Assembly: GCA_030043395.1 (NCBI GenBank)
Contig: JASHXW010000441.1
Coordinates: forward strand, 1 to 8,004
Source: Streptosporangiaceae bacterium
GTDB lineage: Bacteria > Actinomycetota > Actinomycetes > Streptosporangiales > Streptosporangiaceae
Reading direction: 5' to 3'
Length of the DNA stretch: 8,004 bases
Below the pieces are notes generated by a model. It was not told the DNA's origin. It saw only the letters and a list, made by a program, of their open reading frames with translations, and did not search any database. The translations under genes and the position numbers were made by a program. Positions 5,894 through 8,004 of this stretch are shown piece after piece (position 1 is the first letter of the stretch; each line of letters starts with the position of its first letter).

Positions 5894-6885
5894 CGATGAA
5901 CGCCTGCAGGGTCAGGGCTCAGGCCGAGCAGCCGCTCGGCGTTGCCGCCGAGTATGAGGTCCGCGGCTTCGCCTCCCAGCGCGCGGACCTCGTCGACGGG
6001 GTGCTCGGTGCCCATGTCGAATGGCCGGTCAGAGCCGAGCAGCACGTGATCGGCGCCCGCGTACCCGACCAGGTCGGCCAGCACCGCGGAGTCGTGGGTC
6101 AGCGAGTCGTAGTAGAACCGGCGCAGGCTGGCATCCGGCCCGTCGTCCGAGCGGGACCTGGCCTCCGGCCGCACCGCGAACGCGCGGCGTAGCCTGCCCC
6201 TGACGGCATGCAGGCCACCGCCGCCGTGGGCCAGCAGGATCTTTACTTCAGGGTGGCGCTCGAGCACGCCGGCGGCCGCCAGGTGCGCGGCCGCGACCGC
6301 TGTCTCCATCGGGTTGCCGACCGAGTTCCACAAGTAATAGGGAGAGAGCGCGTCCAGGCCAAAGCCGGTAGTCGTGGGATGGACGAAGATCAGCGCGCCC
6401 GTTGCCCCGGCGGCTTCCCAGAAGGGCTCGAATCTGTCGTCGCCCAGGTAGATCCCGCTGACGCTGGCGGGTATCTCCGCGCCGCGCATCCCGGGCATCG
6501 CCATGATCTCGGTGAGCGCAGCGGCCGCAGCGCCCGGATCCTGCAGCGGCACCGCGCCGAGCCCGCTGATCCGGCCGGGCCACGCGACGGCAAGGCTCGA
6601 CAGCGCCGCGTTCTGGACTGAGCGCACAACGGCTGCCTCGTCCCCGTCCCCATCGACGGGCATGAGCATGATCCACGGCGAGAGCAGCAGGTGGTCGACA
6701 CCTTGCGCGCTGGCCTGGTCCAGCATCACGGCCACGTCGGTGAACTCCCCGAGCACCGACCGGATCACCCGGCCGCGGAACCCGACCGCTTGGCTCGCGC
6801 GGTCCAGCGTCACCCGCCACGACGCGGGCACTGCTGTGGTGGTCATCTCCTCGACCACCACGTGGCAGTGGCAATCGATGATCAA
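5890..6885 (-). CDS. Amidohydrolase family 2 (ACMSD-like) metal-dependent hydrolase/decarboxylase
   Basis: A 331-aa TIM-barrel protein of the Amidohydro_2 family, which includes ACMSD, gamma-resorcylate decarboxylase and related ring-cleavage enzymes. The full metal/active-site set is visible: His6 and His8 (IDCHCHV), His169 (LIFVHP), His220 (LLAHGGGGL) and Asp286 (LLGSDRPFD). From memory of ACMSD (His9, His11, His177, His228, Asp294), the intervals 51 and 66 between the last three ligands are the same here. This supports a Zn-dependent decarboxylase or hydrolase acting on a carboxylate. Start is TTG at 6885; it is forced because His6 and His8 directly follow it, and GGAG at 6894-6897 sits eight bases upstream. 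It overlaps the livF stop by 4 bp and the next gene by 4 bp. The substrate is unknown. Confidence 0.92.
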   Translation of the reverse strand: MIIDCHCHVVVEEMTTTAVPASWRVTLDRASQAVGFRGRVIRSVLGEFTDVAVMLDQASAQGVDHLLLSPWIMLMPVDGDGDEAAVVRSVQNAALSSLAVAWPGRISGLGAVPLQDPGAAAAALTEIMAMPGMRGAEIPASVSGIYLGDDRFEPFWEAAGATGALIFVHPTTTGFGLDALSPYYLWNSVGNPMETAVAAAHLAAAGVLERHPEVKILLAHGGGGLHAVRGRLRRAFAVRPEARSRSDDGPDASLRRFYYDSLTHDSAVLADLVGYAGADHVLLGSDRPFDMGTEHPVDEVRALGGEAADLILGGNAERLLGLSPDPAGVHR

Positions 6886-7730
6886 TTCGGCATCTCCGAG
6901 GAGGCGCTGGCCTCCGCATCGCCGTTGCCGCCAGCGTCGTTCGCCGCGCCGGTTGCGGAGCTGACCGCTCCGCCGAGGTAGAGCGCGCCGATCTCGGGGT
7001 GCTCAAGCACTTCCCGGCCTGTGCCGGACAGCCGGACCAGGCCGTTCTCCATGACCACGCCGTGCTTGGCCAGCCGCAGGCCTGCCCGCGCGTTCTGCTC
7101 GACCAGCAAGATCGTCTTGCCGCTGGCGTTCATCAGCCTGACCGCGTCGAAGACGTCCTTCAGCACCTTCGGAGCCAGGCCGACCGACGGCTCGTCCAGG
7201 ATGACAAGCGCCGGGTCGAGCATCAGGCACCTGGCGAACTCCACCAGCCGCTGCTGGCCTCCTGACAGGCTGCCGGCTTTCTGGCCAGCCCAGCCTGCTA
7301 CCGCGGGGAACAACTCCTCGACATCAGCGCGCCGCTTGGCGACCAGGTGCCTGTCGTTGAGCAGGAAGCCACCGAGGTCGATGTTCTCCCGGACCGTCAT
7401 GTCCCTGAACAGGCTGTGGTTCTGCGGCACGTGCACGATCCCGGACTGGAGGATCTGCCTGGGGCTCCGGCCGACCAGCGGCTGCCCGCGGAACGCGATG
7501 GTGCCGCGCCGGGGCCGCAGCAGGCCGCTGATCGCCCGCAGCAGGGTCGACTTGCCACAGCCGTTCGGGCCGACAACGCACGTGATCCCGCCCTCGGGCA
7601 CCGTCAGGCTCACTCCGTGCAGGACGTCGCCACCGCCATAGCCGACGACGATGTCGTCGACGACGAGGGCGTCGTCGACGCCGCCGGGCGCGAGGCCGGT
7701 CATCGGGACCGCCTCACCGGACCGGTTCAT
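6882..7730 (-). CDS. livF: ABC transporter ATP-binding protein, LivF type
   Basis: ATPase of a hydrophobic/branched-chain amino acid (HAAT) type importer; works at the cytoplasmic face with LivG and two permeases not seen here. From the chosen start: Walker A GPNGCGKST at 54-62, Q-loop Gln103 (VPQNHSLF), signature LSGGQ at 155-159, Walker B LVILDEP at 175-181, followed by SVGLAP. Gln211 in VEQN takes the place of the H-loop His, which is normal for LivF. After about residue 254 comes a 28-residue Ala/Ser/Gly/Asp-rich tail not usual in the family. ATG at 7730 has GGAGG six bases upstream and overlaps livG by 17 bp. ATG at 7703 (10 bp after the livG stop, with GAGG eight bases away) is an alternative. 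A longer start at 7778 has no support. LivF-type transporters carry amino acids, amides, urea or aromatic acids, so the name does not fix the substrate. Confidence 0.93.
   Translation of the reverse strand: MNRSGEAVPMTGLAPGGVDDALVVDDIVVGYGGGDVLHGVSLTVPEGGITCVVGPNGCGKSTLLRAISGLLRPRRGTIAFRGQPLVGRSPRQILQSGIVHVPQNHSLFRDMTVRENIDLGGFLLNDRHLVAKRRADVEELFPAVAGWAGQKAGSLSGGQQRLVEFARCLMLDPALVILDEPSVGLAPKVLKDVFDAVRLMNASGKTILLVEQNARAGLRLAKHGVVMENGLVRLSGTGREVLEHPEIGALYLGGAVSSATGAANDAGGNGDAEASASSEMPN
6894..6897 (-). promoter_or_regulatory. Ribosome binding site supporting the TTG start of the amidohydrolase
   Basis: GGAG eight bases before the TTG at 6885, within the last livF codons. Together with the position of the HxH metal motif, it fixes the TTG as the start. 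Confidence 0.5.
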
Positions 7731-8004
7731 CGTCATCCTCCGCGACGCCCAGGTAGGCGTCGAGCACGCGCGGATCATCCCTCACGACCTGCGGCGGCCC
7801 CGCGGCCACGACCGTCCCGTAGTCCAGGACGGCGATGTGGTGGCACAGGCCCATCACGAACTCCATGTTGTGCTCGACGATCAGGAACGTCTTGCCCGTG
7901 GCATTGAGCGCGCGGATCCGGTCGGAAATGGTGTGGATCAGCGTCGGGTTGATGCCGCCAGCTGGCTCGTCGAGCAGCACGATCGAGGGGTCGGCGACCA
8001 GCAC
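7714..8004 (-). CDS. livG: ABC transporter ATP-binding protein, LivG type (5' partial)
   Basis: The C-terminal 96 residues of a LivG-type ATPase, cut by the right edge; the GTG at 8004 is an internal Val codon, not a start. Visible are Walker B with D-loop (IVLLDEPAGGINP, about 8-20), the H-loop His in FLIVEHNMEFVM (about 40-51), and the LivG-like end VLDYGTVVAAGPPQVVRDDPRVLDAYLG. It pairs with the downstream LivF to form the ATPase heterodimer of a HAAT importer. The permease and substrate-binding genes would be expected upstream, outside the window. An acidic tail (EDDDEPVR) overlaps the livF start. Confidence 0.92.
   Translation of the reverse strand: MLVADPSIVLLDEPAGGINPTLIHTISDRIRALNATGKTFLIVEHNMEFVMGLCHHIAVLDYGTVVAAGPPQVVRDDPRVLDAYLGVAEDDDEPVR
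7737..7741 (-). promoter_or_regulatory. Ribosome binding site deciding the livF start
   Basis: GGAGG inside the end of livG, directly before the ATG at 7736 (too close) and six bases before the ATG at 7730 (good spacing). This favours the 7730 start. Confidence 0.55.

Overview
The window is high-G+C DNA with a strong G/C bias at third codon positions, GTG and TTG starts, GGAGG-type ribosome binding sites and tightly overlapping genes. Together with a secreted transglycosylase of a typically actinobacterial type, this points to a soil-type actinobacterium. I cannot name the genus.

Layout. (1) At the left edge, on the + strand, lies the 3' part of a beta-lactamase-fold serine hydrolase (to 1169). 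(2) Converging on it, with 3' ends overlapping by 16 bp, is a small secreted lytic transglycosylase-like protein (1154-1753, minus). (3) An AT-rich intergenic stretch (1754-1994) holds three perfect inverted repeats, one of them an exact TGTGA-N6-TCACA site of the CRP/GlxR type. (4) From 1995 to the right edge, all genes are on the minus strand and packed as one operon. In transcription order they are livG (cut by the edge), livF, an ACMSD-type amidohydrolase, a shrunken relic of a phytoene-dehydrogenase-like FAD oxidoreductase, an M24 'pita-bread' hydrolase of the DddP/creatinase-like kind with a repetitive tail, and the alpha and beta E1 subunits of a thiamine-diphosphate 2-oxoacid (or acetoin) dehydrogenase. 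Junctions are overlaps of 4 to 17 bp or a 10-bp gap, so translational coupling is likely.

Inferred role. The operon looks like an uptake-and-catabolism cassette. A branched-chain-amino-acid-type (HAAT) ABC transporter imports a small polar or amino-acid-like compound, the M24 protein and amidohydrolase process it, and the E1 pair oxidatively decarboxylates a resulting 2-oxo acid or acyloin. The substrate is not determinable from this window. No E2 or E3 gene is visible, and the operon ends after E1 beta.

Most notable points: the M24 protein has Cys where the family has a metal-ligand Asp; it carries a 24-bp tandem repeat at its 3' end; the oxidoreductase appears reduced to about 149 codons by several in-frame deletions; and a CRP-like palindrome lies upstream of the wall-hydrolase gene.
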